Of a stretch of DNA of 64,000 nucleotides, positions 30,052 through 38,425 are shown in pieces. Both the position numbers and the translations under genes were made by a program. Under the pieces are notes generated by a model. That model saw only the letters and a list, made by a program, of their open reading frames with translations, was not told the DNA's origin and did not search any database. Within the stretch, counting starts at the first letter, position 1; every line of letters begins with the position of its first letter. Location of the stretch: contig CP152408.1 of NCBI GenBank assembly GCA_038961845.1, forward strand, positions 1 to 64,000, in the 5' to 3' direction. This DNA is from Xylophilus sp. GW821-FHT01B05. Its GTDB lineage: Bacteria > Pseudomonadota > Gammaproteobacteria > Burkholderiales > Burkholderiaceae_C.

Positions 30052-30110
30052 TAAAAAGTGCCTAAAGCCCAGTACCCACCTGGGCTTTTAGCTATATAAA
30101 ACGTAGCTTT
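30052..30110 (+). terminator. Hairpin repeat acting as terminator after the MCP gene
   Basis: AAAGCCCAG (30064-30072) pairs with CTGGGCTTT (30080-30088). An ATATAAAACGTAGC block follows, and AATAAAAAG precedes it. It belongs to the same family as the copy at 2.7 kb. Confidence 0.65.
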
Positions 30111-30115
30111 CGCCC

Positions 30116-30124
30116 TGTGGATAA
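30116..30124. promoter_or_regulatory. Perfect DnaA box in front of the CDF gene
   Basis: TGTGGATAA is a perfect match to the DnaA box consensus, isolated, and 42 bases upstream of the CDF start codon. It may be a titration or regulatory site. Confidence 0.5.
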
Positions 30125-30165
30125 GTGGCGTCCCGCAGAATGCCGGGCAGAAGGAGCCAACGCCC

Positions 30166-31116
30166 ATGAACTTCCAGCACGACGCCCCGGACGACAGCCG
30201 CTTCACCCCTGAGGACCGCGCCCGCGCCGCCCGGCGCAGCACCTGGGTCAGCGTGGCGGTCAACATCGTGCTGACCACGGTGCAGATCACGGTCGGCGTG
30301 TTCTCCAAATCGCAGGGCCTGATCGCCGACGGCATCCACTCGCTGTCAGACTTGGTGTCGGACTTTGTCGTGCTGTTTGCCGGCCGCCACAGCCGGCGTG
30401 GCGCCGACGCCGGCCACCCCTACGGCCACCAGCGCTTCGAGACCGCCGCCACCCTGGTGCTGGGCGCCATCCTGCTGGCCGTGGGCGGCGGCATGCTGTG
30501 GTCGGCCGTGGGCAAGCTGGAAGACCCGCAAAGCATCCCGCGCGTGCACGGCGTGGCGCTGTGGGTGGCCGCCATTGCGCTGGTCACCAAAGAGGGCCTG
30601 TTTCGCTACATGCTGGCCGTGGCGCAGCGCGTGCGCTCCACCATGCTGGTGGCCAATGCCTGGCATGCGCGCTCGGATGCGGCCTCGTCGCTGGTGGTGG
30701 GCCTGGGCATCGTCGGCAACCTCATGGGCTACCCGCTGCTGGACCCGATCGCCGCGCTGGTGGTGGGCGTGATGGTGGCCAAGATGGGCTGGACTTTTGG
30801 CTGGGGCGCGCTGCAAGACCTGGTCGACCGCGCCGCTGAAAGCGACGAGGTGCAGGCCATCGAACGCACCCTGGCCGCCACCCCCGGCGTGGAAGGCGTG
30901 CACGACGTGCGCACCCGCCGCCTGGGCGACATGCTGGCGGTGGATGCCCACATCGAGGTCAACGCCACCATCACGGTGGAAGCCGGCCACGACATCGCCG
31001 TGCGCGCCCGCCAGCGCGTGCTGGAGCAGCACCCGGTGCTGAGCCTGATGGTGCACGTGGACCCGCGCAACCGGCCGGACCTGGACCACGCGCCGGCGCA
31101 AAACGCCGCAGGCTAG
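30166..31116 (+). CDS. Cation diffusion facilitator, probable zinc exporter
   Basis: The 316-aa CDF transporter has six membrane segments (about 27-210) and a cytosolic C-terminal domain (about 215-300). The metal site reads HSLSD (H58, D62) and HARSD in TM5, the HxxxD-HxxxD pattern associated with Zn/Cd-type CDFs rather than the Mn type. Start ATG 30166 lies behind AAGGAG. It is preceded by a terminator and a DnaA box and is convergent with the cupin gene 6 bases away. Confidence 0.92.
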   Translation: MNFQHDAPDDSRFTPEDRARAARRSTWVSVAVNIVLTTVQITVGVFSKSQGLIADGIHSLSDLVSDFVVLFAGRHSRRGADAGHPYGHQRFETAATLVLGAILLAVGGGMLWSAVGKLEDPQSIPRVHGVALWVAAIALVTKEGLFRYMLAVAQRVRSTMLVANAWHARSDAASSLVVGLGIVGNLMGYPLLDPIAALVVGVMVAKMGWTFGWGALQDLVDRAAESDEVQAIERTLAATPGVEGVHDVRTRRLGDMLAVDAHIEVNATITVEAGHDIAVRARQRVLEQHPVLSLMVHVDPRNRPDLDHAPAQNAAG

Positions 31117-31122
31117 CGCCGC

Positions 31123-31557
31123 TTAAGCGGCGTACTGCTCGTCGCTGACCTGCTCCAGCCAGTCGACCACCTTGCCGTCCTGTGCCTCGGCCATGGCGAT
31201 GTGCGTCATGGCCGTGGTGCGCGTGGCGCCGTGCCAGTGCTTGACCAGCGGCGCAATCCACACCACGTCGCCCGGCCGGATCGGCTGCAGCGCGCCGCCC
31301 CATTCCTGCACCCAGCCAGCGCCGGCCGTGACGATCAGCGTCTGCCCCAGCGGATGGGTGTGCCAGGCGGTGCGCGCACCCGGCTCGAAGGTGACGGTGG
31401 CGCCGCCGATGCGCGCGGGCTCGGTGCGCTGGAAGGGCGCGTCTATGCGCACCACGCCAGTGAAGTACTGCTCAGGCCCCTTGGCGCTGGCCTGCGAGCC
31501 GGCCGGCGTTACCGTCACCCGGGATGCCTGGGCGTCTGTTGCTGCGGGAGTGTTCAT
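31123..31557 (-). CDS. Cupin-domain protein
   Basis: The 144-aa single-domain cupin has motif 1 [19 protein letters not shown] and motif 2 [18 protein letters not shown], keeping the metal-binding histidines. The sequence resembles the small carboxymuconolactone/mandelonitrile-lyase-like cupins found in many proteobacteria. The reaction is unknown. It is alone on the minus strand; a repeat element lies upstream. Confidence 0.85.
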   Translation of the reverse strand: MNTPAATDAQASRVTVTPAGSQASAKGPEQYFTGVVRIDAPFQRTEPARIGGATVTFEPGARTAWHTHPLGQTLIVTAGAGWVQEWGGALQPIRPGDVVWIAPLVKHWHGATRTTAMTHIAMAEAQDGKVVDWLEQVSDEQYAA

Positions 31558-31690
31558 GCGGTTTCCCTTTTGGAGATGGAGGAGCGCGCTAGGTCGCGGC
31601 TCCGAGCGCTCAACTGTACGAAGTACGCCCCGTCACGACTAGCTGGCAGAGCCGGCAAGCTCTCATGAGCGCTGTGCATGAATGGCGCGT

Positions 31691-32045
31691 TCCTTTCAAG
31701 GTCTTTGAGATATCTCGGCGCTCCTTGCCTTGCGGGCGGCGGGTGCCGGGAGTTCGCCCCGGCGGGCGAGTAACTTTCTCTTGTGTCGCCAAGAGAAAGT
31801 CACCAAAGAGAAGGCGACCCCACTGTGGCGGTCCGGCTTTGCCGGACTGCTCTGCGGTGCTCGAAGTCGGCAGGCGGCTGCGGAACTCGCTTCGCTCAAA
31901 CAGTCCTCGCCGTCCCTTCGCTGCGCTACGGGCAACCTGCCGCCTCCTCCGCTCCTCGACGCCACAGAGGGGACCCCGGGACTGCCAGTCGGGCCATCGC
32001 TTCGCTCGGCCTTTGCATTACTCCCTCCCCCGCTGGGGGAGGGCT
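31691..32045. repeat. Repeat element related to that at 21.9 kb, copy 2 (truncated)
   Basis: It starts TCCTTTCAAGGTCTTTGAGA and shares GCCTTGCGGGCGGCGGGTGC, GGCGACCCC and GGGCCATCGCT blocks with copy 1, in the opposite orientation. The hairpin is ACTTTCTCTT (31773-31782) with AAGAGAAAGT (31791-31800). The right terminal repeat is not seen; instead it ends in a CCCTCCCCC/GGGGGAGGG hairpin that runs into the TetR gene end. It fills the 460-base gap after the cupin gene. Confidence 0.75.
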
Positions 32046-32656
32046 GGGGTGGGGGCCGGCTGTTGGATGGTTTGCGCAACATCGCCCGCCGGCCACGCCA
32101 ACATCGCAACGGCGATCATCCGGTCCAATTCGCTCCTGCTAGCACCGGCCTGCGGAAAATTCAGGATCGCTTGCATCACCCCAAGAAAGTGCCACGCCAG
32201 CGCGGCGGCATCTGCACCAGTGGGTAGTTCGCCCACGGCAATGGCTTCCTGAAGCAGGCTTTCGAGCAAACGGTGCTGCTGGCCCATCCCCCAGATTGCC
32301 GCCTTCTGTCCTGCCGGCGGCAGATCGATCAGCTCGGCACAGCTTCTTGCGAGCAGGCACCCCGGGGGCCGGCGGGGCCGCACTGGAAGCAGCCCCCGTA
32401 GCAGCGCCTCGAGCCGCCCACGCGCACTGCCGCCCTCGAACGACGTGATCCGGCGTATCACCCGCTCCGTATAAGTTGCAAGCACGACCTCGAACAGGCC
32501 ATCCTTGTCCTGGAAGCGTTGGTAGAGGCTTGAACGCGATAGCCCCGTCGCCTCTGTCAACACGTTGATCGTTGTAGCCGCGTATCCGTGACGCCAGAAG
32601 GCATCCACGGCTGCGTCAATGACGGCACCTTCGTCGTATTGCGGTTTTCCGCTCAT
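32018..32656 (-). CDS. TetR-family transcriptional regulator
   Basis: The 212-aa regulator has an N-terminal helix-turn-helix (about 8-55: AAVDAFWRHGYAATTINVLT, ATGLSRSSLYQRFQDKDGLF) and a TetR C-terminal domain. ATG 32656 was chosen. Its last dozen residues (PAPTPALPQRGRE) are encoded by the GC-rich end of a repeat element, so the native C-terminus may have been replaced. It is divergent from the NmrA-type gene, with two operators between them. Confidence 0.9.
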   Translation of the reverse strand: MSGKPQYDEGAVIDAAVDAFWRHGYAATTINVLTEATGLSRSSLYQRFQDKDGLFEVVLATYTERVIRRITSFEGGSARGRLEALLRGLLPVRPRRPPGCLLARSCAELIDLPPAGQKAAIWGMGQQHRLLESLLQEAIAVGELPTGADAAALAWHFLGVMQAILNFPQAGASRSELDRMIAVAMLAWPAGDVAQTIQQPAPTPALPQRGRE

Positions 32657-32677
32657 CTGAAAAATCCTTTGACAATT

Positions 32678-32716
32678 TGGAATCATCATTCCAAGATACA
32701 TGGACCTATCGTTCCA
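32678..32716. promoter_or_regulatory. Two TetR-type operators
   Basis: TGGA-N8-TCCA occurs twice: 32678-32693 (inside the larger dyad TTGGAAT-CATC-ATTCCAA) and 32701-32716 (inside CATGGA...TCCATG). The start-to-start distance is 23 bp. They lie in the divergent promoter of the TetR and NmrA-type genes. Confidence 0.7.
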
Positions 32717-32739
32717 TGATACTTGCTAAGGACGCTGAC

Positions 32740-33624
32740 ATGCCCAACCCCTCCAATTCCGATGTGAAACCCAGGATCGCCATCGCGGGCGCAACCGGGC
32801 GCGTTGGCGCGACATTGACGGCATTGCTCGCCGACGATCCGATTGACCTCGTCCTGCTGACGCGCCAATCCAGCGCAGCGCGACTGCCGCAAGGGGTTGC
32901 CACGCTAAAAGTTGACTTCAAACGCGTCGACACGCTTGAGGGGGCGCTGCGCGGCGTCGACCGGCTTTTCATTGCGCATGGCACCTCCCTGGAGCAGGTC
33001 GCCAACGAGATCGCATTGATCGATGCAGCCGTTGCAGCAGGCGTTCGCCACATCGTCAAGCTGTCTGCCTTCGGTCCCGCGACCCGACTTCTTCCCCTTG
33101 CCTGGCACATGCAGATCGAGGCGCACCTGGCGCAGCAGCCCATCGCCTCTACGGCGCTGCGGCCAACGACGTTCAACGATGTGCTCAAACGCGTGGGGCC
33201 ACACATCGCTGCCGGTTCGTGGGCTGGCGCAGCGGGGAATGGTCGGGTGAACTTCATCGATACCCGCGATGTTGCGGACGTAGCCCGCATCGCATTGCTC
33301 GAAGAGGTCGAGCCGAAATCGCAACGTGCCTACCACCTGTCTGGTCCACGCGCGTGGACCATGCAGCAGGTGGCAGCCGAGTTGGCCCGCCTGCTCGGGC
33401 ATCCGGTTGCCTACGCCGACCGTTTGCCAGCCGAGCAACGAGAGTCCCTGCTTGGCGCCGGATTTTCTCCGTTGGTAGCCGATCTTTTGGTGGGACTCGA
33501 CCAGATGTTCCGCCAGTCGACGATCGCTGAGACGACGTCAACAGTCGAAGAACTGACCGGGAAGGCCCCGCGCTCGTTGACGGAATGGTTGACCGAAAAC
33601 CTGGGCGTATTTCAAAGCAGGTGA
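32740..33624 (+). CDS. NmrA-like NAD(P)-binding protein
   Basis: The 294-aa atypical short-chain dehydrogenase has the Rossmann motif IAIAGATGRVGATLTALLAD (about 13-32) and the HIVKLSAFGP segment, similar to NmrA/QorB-type proteins. ATG 32740 has AAGGAC seven bases upstream; the ATG at 32716 lies in an operator. It is probably controlled by the divergent TetR regulator, like many electrophile-response pairs. Confidence 0.88.
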   Translation: MPNPSNSDVKPRIAIAGATGRVGATLTALLADDPIDLVLLTRQSSAARLPQGVATLKVDFKRVDTLEGALRGVDRLFIAHGTSLEQVANEIALIDAAVAAGVRHIVKLSAFGPATRLLPLAWHMQIEAHLAQQPIASTALRPTTFNDVLKRVGPHIAAGSWAGAAGNGRVNFIDTRDVADVARIALLEEVEPKSQRAYHLSGPRAWTMQQVAAELARLLGHPVAYADRLPAEQRESLLGAGFSPLVADLLVGLDQMFRQSTIAETTSTVEELTGKAPRSLTEWLTENLGVFQSR

Positions 33625-33709
33625 TCGGCAAGCGCCCAGATGCCAAGGACAGCACCCTGGAGATATCGGAACATGAAAGCGCGTCTTCCTCTACTTCCAG
33701 GTTGCTGTG

Positions 33710-33958
33710 CTAGCGATAAAACGCCTCGACCTTGCCCTTCAGCTTGATCAGCAGCGGCTTGCCCTTGCGGTCCAGGGTCTTGCCGGCGGGGACCTTGATC
33801 CAGCCTTCGCTGACGCAGTATTCCTCGACGTCCATGCGCTCCTTGTCGTTGAAGCGGATGCCGATGTCGTGCTCAAAAACGGCGGCGACGTGGTGCGGGC
33901 TGCGCGGGTCGATGGACAGGTGGTCGGGCAGGGGCGGGGTTTGGATGGTGTCGGTCAT
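33710..33958 (-). CDS. DUF3297 family protein
   Basis: The 82-aa small soluble protein (MTDTIQTPPLPDHLSIDP..., ending KLKGKVEAFYR) matches the DUF3297 pattern, including HDIGIRFNDKERMDVEEYC. ATG 33958 fits the family length; the frame upstream has no similarity. Its function is unknown. It is convergent with the NmrA-type gene and divergent from the TonB receptor. Confidence 0.85.
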   Translation of the reverse strand: MTDTIQTPPLPDHLSIDPRSPHHVAAVFEHDIGIRFNDKERMDVEEYCVSEGWIKVPAGKTLDRKGKPLLIKLKGKVEAFYR

Positions 33959-34090
33959 GGGAGCCTTTTTCTCGAAGGGCGCCATTCTGCAACCGATCGG
34001 CGCCCGGGCCGGATGGCGGCGTGCGCCCAAAGGCGTATGGACCCAGGCGGTGCGCTGTAGAGAATCCTGGTTTCAGCCACGATCCACTCC

Positions 34091-36214
34091 ATGCCCGCTG
34101 GCGCGCACCGTACTTTCACCCACCGTCTTCTGTCCCTGCCCCGGCGCCAGCACCTGGCCTGCGCGGCGCTGCTGTGCGGCCTGCCGCCGGCGCTGGCGCA
34201 GGAAAGCCATCTGCCCGAGGTGCAGGTGCGCGGCCCGCGCGACGCGGCCATTGGCTCGGCCGACAGCGCCAGCGAGGGCGCGGCCGAGCAGGCCTCGTTC
34301 CAGTCGCGGCCCCGGCAGCGGCCGGGCGACATCGTGGAGGCGGTGCCGGGCGTGGTCGCCACCCAGCATTCGGGCGACGGCAAGGCCAACCAGTACTTCC
34401 TGCGCGGCTTCAACCTGGACCACGGCACGGACTTCGCGGTGACGGTGGATGGCATGCCGGTCAACATGCCCACGCACGGGCATGGCCAGGGCTTTGCCGA
34501 CCTCAACTTCCTGATCCCGGAGCTGGTCTCGGGCGTGCGCTACCGCAAGGGGCCGTACTTTGCCGACAGCGGCGATTTCTCGCTGGCCGGCAGCGCCAGC
34601 ATGGACTACCTGAGCGCATTGCAGGCGCCGTTTGCCGAGCTGACTTTCGGCGGCCACGGCTACCGCCGCGCGCTGCTGGCCGGCTCGCGCACGCAGGACG
34701 ACCACACCTGGCTGGGCGCGCTGGAGCTGGCCGGCAACAACGGCCCCTGGGACGTGCCCGAGCGCCTGCGCAAGTTCAACGGCGTGCTGCGCTATTCGCA
34801 GGGCTCGCAGGCGCGCGGCTTCCACCTCACGGCCATGGCCTACCAAAGCCGCTGGACTTCGACCGACCAGGTGCCCGAGCGCGCGGTGGACGACGGCGAG
34901 ATCGGCCGCTTCGGCTCGCTCGACCCGAGCGATGGCGGCCGCACGCGCCGCCTGAGCCTGTCTGGCCAGTGGTACCGCCACGATGCCGCCGGCCAGACCG
35001 ATATCAGCGCCTATGCCATCGACTACCGCTTCGACCTGTTCTCGGACTTCACCTATTTTTTGAACGACCCGGCGCATGGCGACCAGTTCGAGCAGACCGA
35101 CCGCCGCCGCGTGTTCGGCGCGCAGGCGCTGCACCGCATGCCCACCCGCATCGCCGGCCTGGACGGCGTGCTGAGCTTTGGCGCGCAGTGGCGTGGCGAC
35201 CGCATTGCCCAGGTCGGCCTGTACGCGACCGAGGCGCGCGAGCGCCTGTCCACCATCCGCGACGACAAGGTGTCGCAAGACCTGTTCTCGGTCCATGCGC
35301 AGCAACTGGTGAACTTCAGCGAGCGCTGGCGCGGCTATGCCGGGCTGCGCGGCGACCTGCTGCACTACGACGTGCGCGGCCGCGAAGCGCTCTACGGCGC
35401 GGCCAACAGCGGCAGCGGCCACGACGCGCTGGCCAGCCCCAAGGCCGGGCTGGCCTATACCTTCACGCCGCAACAGGAGTTCTACCTGAACGCCGGCAGC
35501 GGCTTTCACAGCAATGACGTGCGCGGCGCCACCATCAGCACCGACCCGCAGACCGGGCTGGCGGCGCAGCGCGTGCCGGCGCTGGTGAAGGGCCGCGGCA
35601 GCGAGCTGGGCTGGCGCTTTGCGCCAAGCGACAAACTCACCGTCACGGCCGCGCTGTGGCAGCTGCGGCTGGATTCAGAGCTGGTCTACGTGGGCGACGC
35701 CGGCAGCACCGAGCCCGGCCGCGCCAGCCGCCGGCGCGGGCTGGAGGCCACGCTGCGCTGGCAGGCCAGCCCGGCCTGGCGCCTGGAGGCCGACGCCGCC
35801 TGGTCGCGCGCCCGCTTCGTCGGCACGCCGGCCGAGGGCGAAGGCAACTACGTGGACAACGCGGTCGAGCGCGTGCTGGCCGCCGGCGCGGTCTGGCAGC
35901 AAGGCCCGTGGCTGGCCACGCTGCGCCTGCGCCACATGGGGCCGCGCGCGCTGGATACGCAGAACAGCGTGCGTTCACGCCCCAGCACGCTGCTGAACCT
36001 GGGCACGCGCTACGCGGTGAACCGGCAACTGACGCTGGGCCTGGACCTGTTCAACCTGCTGGGCAAGCAGGGCAATGACATCGAGTACCTGTATGCCTCG
36101 TGCACCGCGCGCGAGGCGCTGGCCGGCGCCTGCGGCAGCGAGGGCATCAGCGGCCGGCATGTGCACCCAATGGAGCCGCGCACGCTGCGGCTGACGGCGC
36201 GCATGCGCTTCTGA
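34091..36214 (+). CDS. TonB-dependent outer-membrane receptor
   Basis: The 707-aa receptor has a signal peptide ending near PPALAQES, a plug domain (about 40-160: RPGDIVEAVPGVVATQHSG, YFLRGFNLDHGTDFAVTVDG, MPVNMPTHGHGQGFADLNF) and a 22-strand barrel ending in Phe (LRLTARMRF). The His-rich plug segment is typical of a receptor subfamily of unknown ligand, possibly metal-related. No regulator or transport operon is adjacent. A hairpin repeat follows. Confidence 0.93.
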   Translation: MPAGAHRTFTHRLLSLPRRQHLACAALLCGLPPALAQESHLPEVQVRGPRDAAIGSADSASEGAAEQASFQSRPRQRPGDIVEAVPGVVATQHSGDGKANQYFLRGFNLDHGTDFAVTVDGMPVNMPTHGHGQGFADLNFLIPELVSGVRYRKGPYFADSGDFSLAGSASMDYLSALQAPFAELTFGGHGYRRALLAGSRTQDDHTWLGALELAGNNGPWDVPERLRKFNGVLRYSQGSQARGFHLTAMAYQSRWTSTDQVPERAVDDGEIGRFGSLDPSDGGRTRRLSLSGQWYRHDAAGQTDISAYAIDYRFDLFSDFTYFLNDPAHGDQFEQTDRRRVFGAQALHRMPTRIAGLDGVLSFGAQWRGDRIAQVGLYATEARERLSTIRDDKVSQDLFSVHAQQLVNFSERWRGYAGLRGDLLHYDVRGREALYGAANSGSGHDALASPKAGLAYTFTPQQEFYLNAGSGFHSNDVRGATISTDPQTGLAAQRVPALVKGRGSELGWRFAPSDKLTVTAALWQLRLDSELVYVGDAGSTEPGRASRRRGLEATLRWQASPAWRLEADAAWSRARFVGTPAEGEGNYVDNAVERVLAAGAVWQQGPWLATLRLRHMGPRALDTQNSVRSRPSTLLNLGTRYAVNRQLTLGLDLFNLLGKQGNDIEYLYASCTAREALAGACGSEGISGRHVHPMEPRTLRLTARMRF

Positions 36215-36239
36215 AGGCGCAGCGCCGGTGCGCTCTTAT

Positions 36240-36300
36240 TGCTATGTTTTATATAGCTTATATCCCAGGTGCAGCCTGGGCTAGAGGCACTTTTTCTTAA
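36240..36300. terminator. Hairpin repeat between convergent genes
   Basis: CCCAGG-TGCAG-CCTGGG with a preceding GCTATGTTTTATATAGC and a following CTTTTTCTTAAAA. It is well placed to terminate the TonB receptor transcript. Confidence 0.65.
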
Positions 36301-36332
36301 AATTCTTCAGCGCCAGAAACCCGCCGGCCCGC

Positions 36333-36965
36333 TCAGGAGCATTGCAGGCGGAACTGCTGGTCGCGTGCGGCCTGGCGCTCGGTGCGCAGCCAGTCCTGGT
36401 ACTGCGGGTCTTGCGGGCGCCGGGCCTGGGCGTCGAGCTGGACGACGCGCTGCGCCAGGCGCTGGCACTGCTGCGCCGTGGCGTCGGGCGCTTCCGCCAC
36501 GGCCGGGCTGGCGCGCCGGGTGGCTGGCACCGGTGGCAGTACCGGGAGCGCGGAGGGCGCCCGCTCGCCCCGCACCAGGTTTTGCTCCGGCACCAGTTGC
36601 AGCGGGCTGCGCCGGCTGCCGGGCGGGCAGGCGCCGTCGGAATAGCTGACGCGGCCGTTGGCGGCCGTGCACTTGCTGAAGGTTTTGGCCGGCGCCTGCG
36701 GGCTCGGAGATGGCTCGGCAAAGGCCGTGGATGGCAGCACAGGCCCGGCAGGGGCCCTGGGAGCCTCCAGGGCGGGCGCGGCAATCACAGCCTGCCCCCG
36801 CCACTCCCAGAGGTAGTCAGAGGCCTTGTAGAGCCCCGCAAGCACCAGCACGCCGATCACCATCCTGGCCAGGATGCCGCCAACCGATGGCTCGGCCGGA
36901 GGGCGCAGCGCTGCCGGCGCCGGTTCGCGGCGCTGGTGCAGGTAGTCGCGGTCGTCCAGGCCCAT
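36333..36965 (-). CDS. Membrane-anchored protein with DUF4124-like segment
   Basis: The 210-aa protein has one membrane segment (about 32-50: MVIGVLVLAGLYKASDYLW), a Pro/Ala-rich linker, a short DUF4124-like motif (FSKCTAANGRVSYSDGACPP, about 96-115) with two cysteines, and a charged Gln-rich helical tail (QQCQRLAQRVVQLDAQ). It probably faces the periplasm. Its function is unknown. It is a single gene upstream of the first origin-like module. Confidence 0.7.
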   Translation of the reverse strand: MGLDDRDYLHQRREPAPAALRPPAEPSVGGILARMVIGVLVLAGLYKASDYLWEWRGQAVIAAPALEAPRAPAGPVLPSTAFAEPSPSPQAPAKTFSKCTAANGRVSYSDGACPPGSRRSPLQLVPEQNLVRGERAPSALPVLPPVPATRRASPAVAEAPDATAQQCQRLAQRVVQLDAQARRPQDPQYQDWLRTERQAARDQQFRLQCS

Positions 36966-37183
36966 GGGTGCTGCGCTTGCCGTTGAAACCAGGGAATCCG
37001 CACCATAGCGCAGCAGGCGGCGGCTGCGTTGGCCGTTTGTCCATCTGGCAAATAAAACAGCCCAAGCCCTTGATTCATAAGGGTTTACCCCTTCAAAACG
37101 TGGCGTAAACGCGGCGTTTTGGCGAGGCGGCCCTGGCGCCGGTGTCTTGCCGGCTGTTCTTTCTCAATTCTTCTTAAAACAAA

Positions 37184-37379
37184 TAGCAGTAGTAGTAGAG
37201 GGCGCCAAAAAATGGGGATAACCGGGTTTTTCCCTTAGCAATCAAGCAGTTGTGATTTATTCAACCCTGTGGTCCCGCACCCCGGAGCTTTTTGGCTGGG
37301 CGCTAACAACTTTCGGGCGCGGCGCCGGTCTGTGGACAAGCCCGCTTTTGCGCGAAAACCATCCACAAAGTTATCCACA
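37184..37379 (+). other. Origin-like module III: DnaA-trio-like repeat plus four DnaA-box positions
   Basis: TAG-CAG-TAG-TAG-TAG at 37184-37198 is followed by GC-rich AGGGCGCC. Box positions are TGGGGATAA (37213), TGTGGACAA (37331), CCATCCACA (37359) and perfect TTATCCACA (37371), at +0, +118, +146 and +158. This matches modules I and II. It lies in the 451-base gap between the DUF4124-like gene and a LysR gene. The layout resembles the basal unwinding system (DnaA-trios, GC cluster, DnaA box). Confidence 0.65.
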
Positions 37380-37416
37380 TGCGCCTAAAAAATAGGCAAA
37401 ACCGCCAAGAATGCCC

Positions 37417-38313
37417 CTAAACGGTGCCTGAATTGCGGCCCAGGTGGTCCACCAGCAACTGGCAGGCCGGCGACAGGCTGCCCGGCGCACGCACGCAGAT
37501 CACCAGGTCGCGCCGGGCCCAGGGCTCGTCCAGCGCCACGGCCTGGATCGCCAGCGCCGGCTGGTAGAGCGCGGCGCTGCCGCGCGGCAGCACGCCAATG
37601 CCCAGGCCGGCGTCGACCATCAGGCACAGGGCGTCGTAGCTGGTGACCTGGATGCGCAACTTCAGCGGCAGGCCGATTTCGGCGGAGGCCTGGATCAGCT
37701 GGTTGTTGATGGCGCTGCCCGGGTGCACGCCGACGATGTCGTAGGCCAGCGCCTCGCGCAGCGTGCTGCGGCGCCGGCGCGCCAGGGCGTGGCCGCGCGG
37801 CACGATCAGCACCAGCTCGTCTTGCCGGTAGGGCAGTTGGGTGAGTTCTTCGCCGTAGTGGCCGGCGTTGAGGATGCCGATGTCGGCCATGTTGTCTGCC
37901 ACCTGGCGCGCGATCACGGTGCTGATGCATTCCTGCAGGCGCACCTGCACCAGCGGGTAGCGCTGCATGAAGCCGCGCAATTGCGCCGGCAGAAACTGCG
38001 TGATGGCCGAGATATTGGCCGCCACCCGCACCTGGCCGCGCAGGCCGTCGGCGTAGCCCTGCATTTGCGCGGCGATGTCGTCCAGCCCGTTGAGCACGCC
38101 GCGCGCCAGGCCCAGCAAGGCAAAAGCGGCGGCGGTGGGCTCGGTGCCTTTGTTGCTGCGCTGGAAAAGCACGGCGCTGAGCGCGGCTTCGAGCTCGCTG
38201 ATGCGCTTGCTCACGGCGGATGCGGCCAGATGCTCGCGCGCGGCGGCGTTGGCGATGGTGCCTTCTTCCATCACCGCGACAAAAAGCCTGAGGGAAACCG
38301 GGTCGAGCCGCAT
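37417..38313 (-). CDS. LysR-family transcriptional regulator
   Basis: The 298-aa regulator starts at ATG 38313 (MRLDPVSLRLFVAVMEEGTI). The N-terminal winged helix (about 1-60: AAREHLAASAVSKRISELE) precedes an effector domain (about 90-290). The frame upstream of 38313 overlaps the divergent promoter. It is divergent from the CoA-transferase / lyase / Bug operon and is the likely activator, with a dyad in the intergenic region. Confidence 0.93.
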   Translation of the reverse strand: MRLDPVSLRLFVAVMEEGTIANAAAREHLAASAVSKRISELEAALSAVLFQRSNKGTEPTAAAFALLGLARGVLNGLDDIAAQMQGYADGLRGQVRVAANISAITQFLPAQLRGFMQRYPLVQVRLQECISTVIARQVADNMADIGILNAGHYGEELTQLPYRQDELVLIVPRGHALARRRRSTLREALAYDIVGVHPGSAINNQLIQASAEIGLPLKLRIQVTSYDALCLMVDAGLGIGVLPRGSAALYQPALAIQAVALDEPWARRDLVICVRAPGSLSPACQLLVDHLGRNSGTV

Positions 38314-38328
38314 GCTGCGGGCGATTAC

Positions 38329-38349
38329 ACCATCGCGTTTGGCGATGGT
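38329..38349. promoter_or_regulatory. Dyad operator in the LysR / CoA-transferase promoter
   Basis: ACCATCGC-GTTTG-GCGATGGT forms perfect 8-bp arms 16 bases upstream of the LysR start. It is a candidate binding site for the LysR regulator. Confidence 0.55.
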
Positions 38350-38425
38350 GGCTTCGCCATTGAGCGTTTTGCAGTTGCCACGGCGCTGGCCATGATGCGT
38401 TTTTCCCCTGAAGAGAGACAAACGC

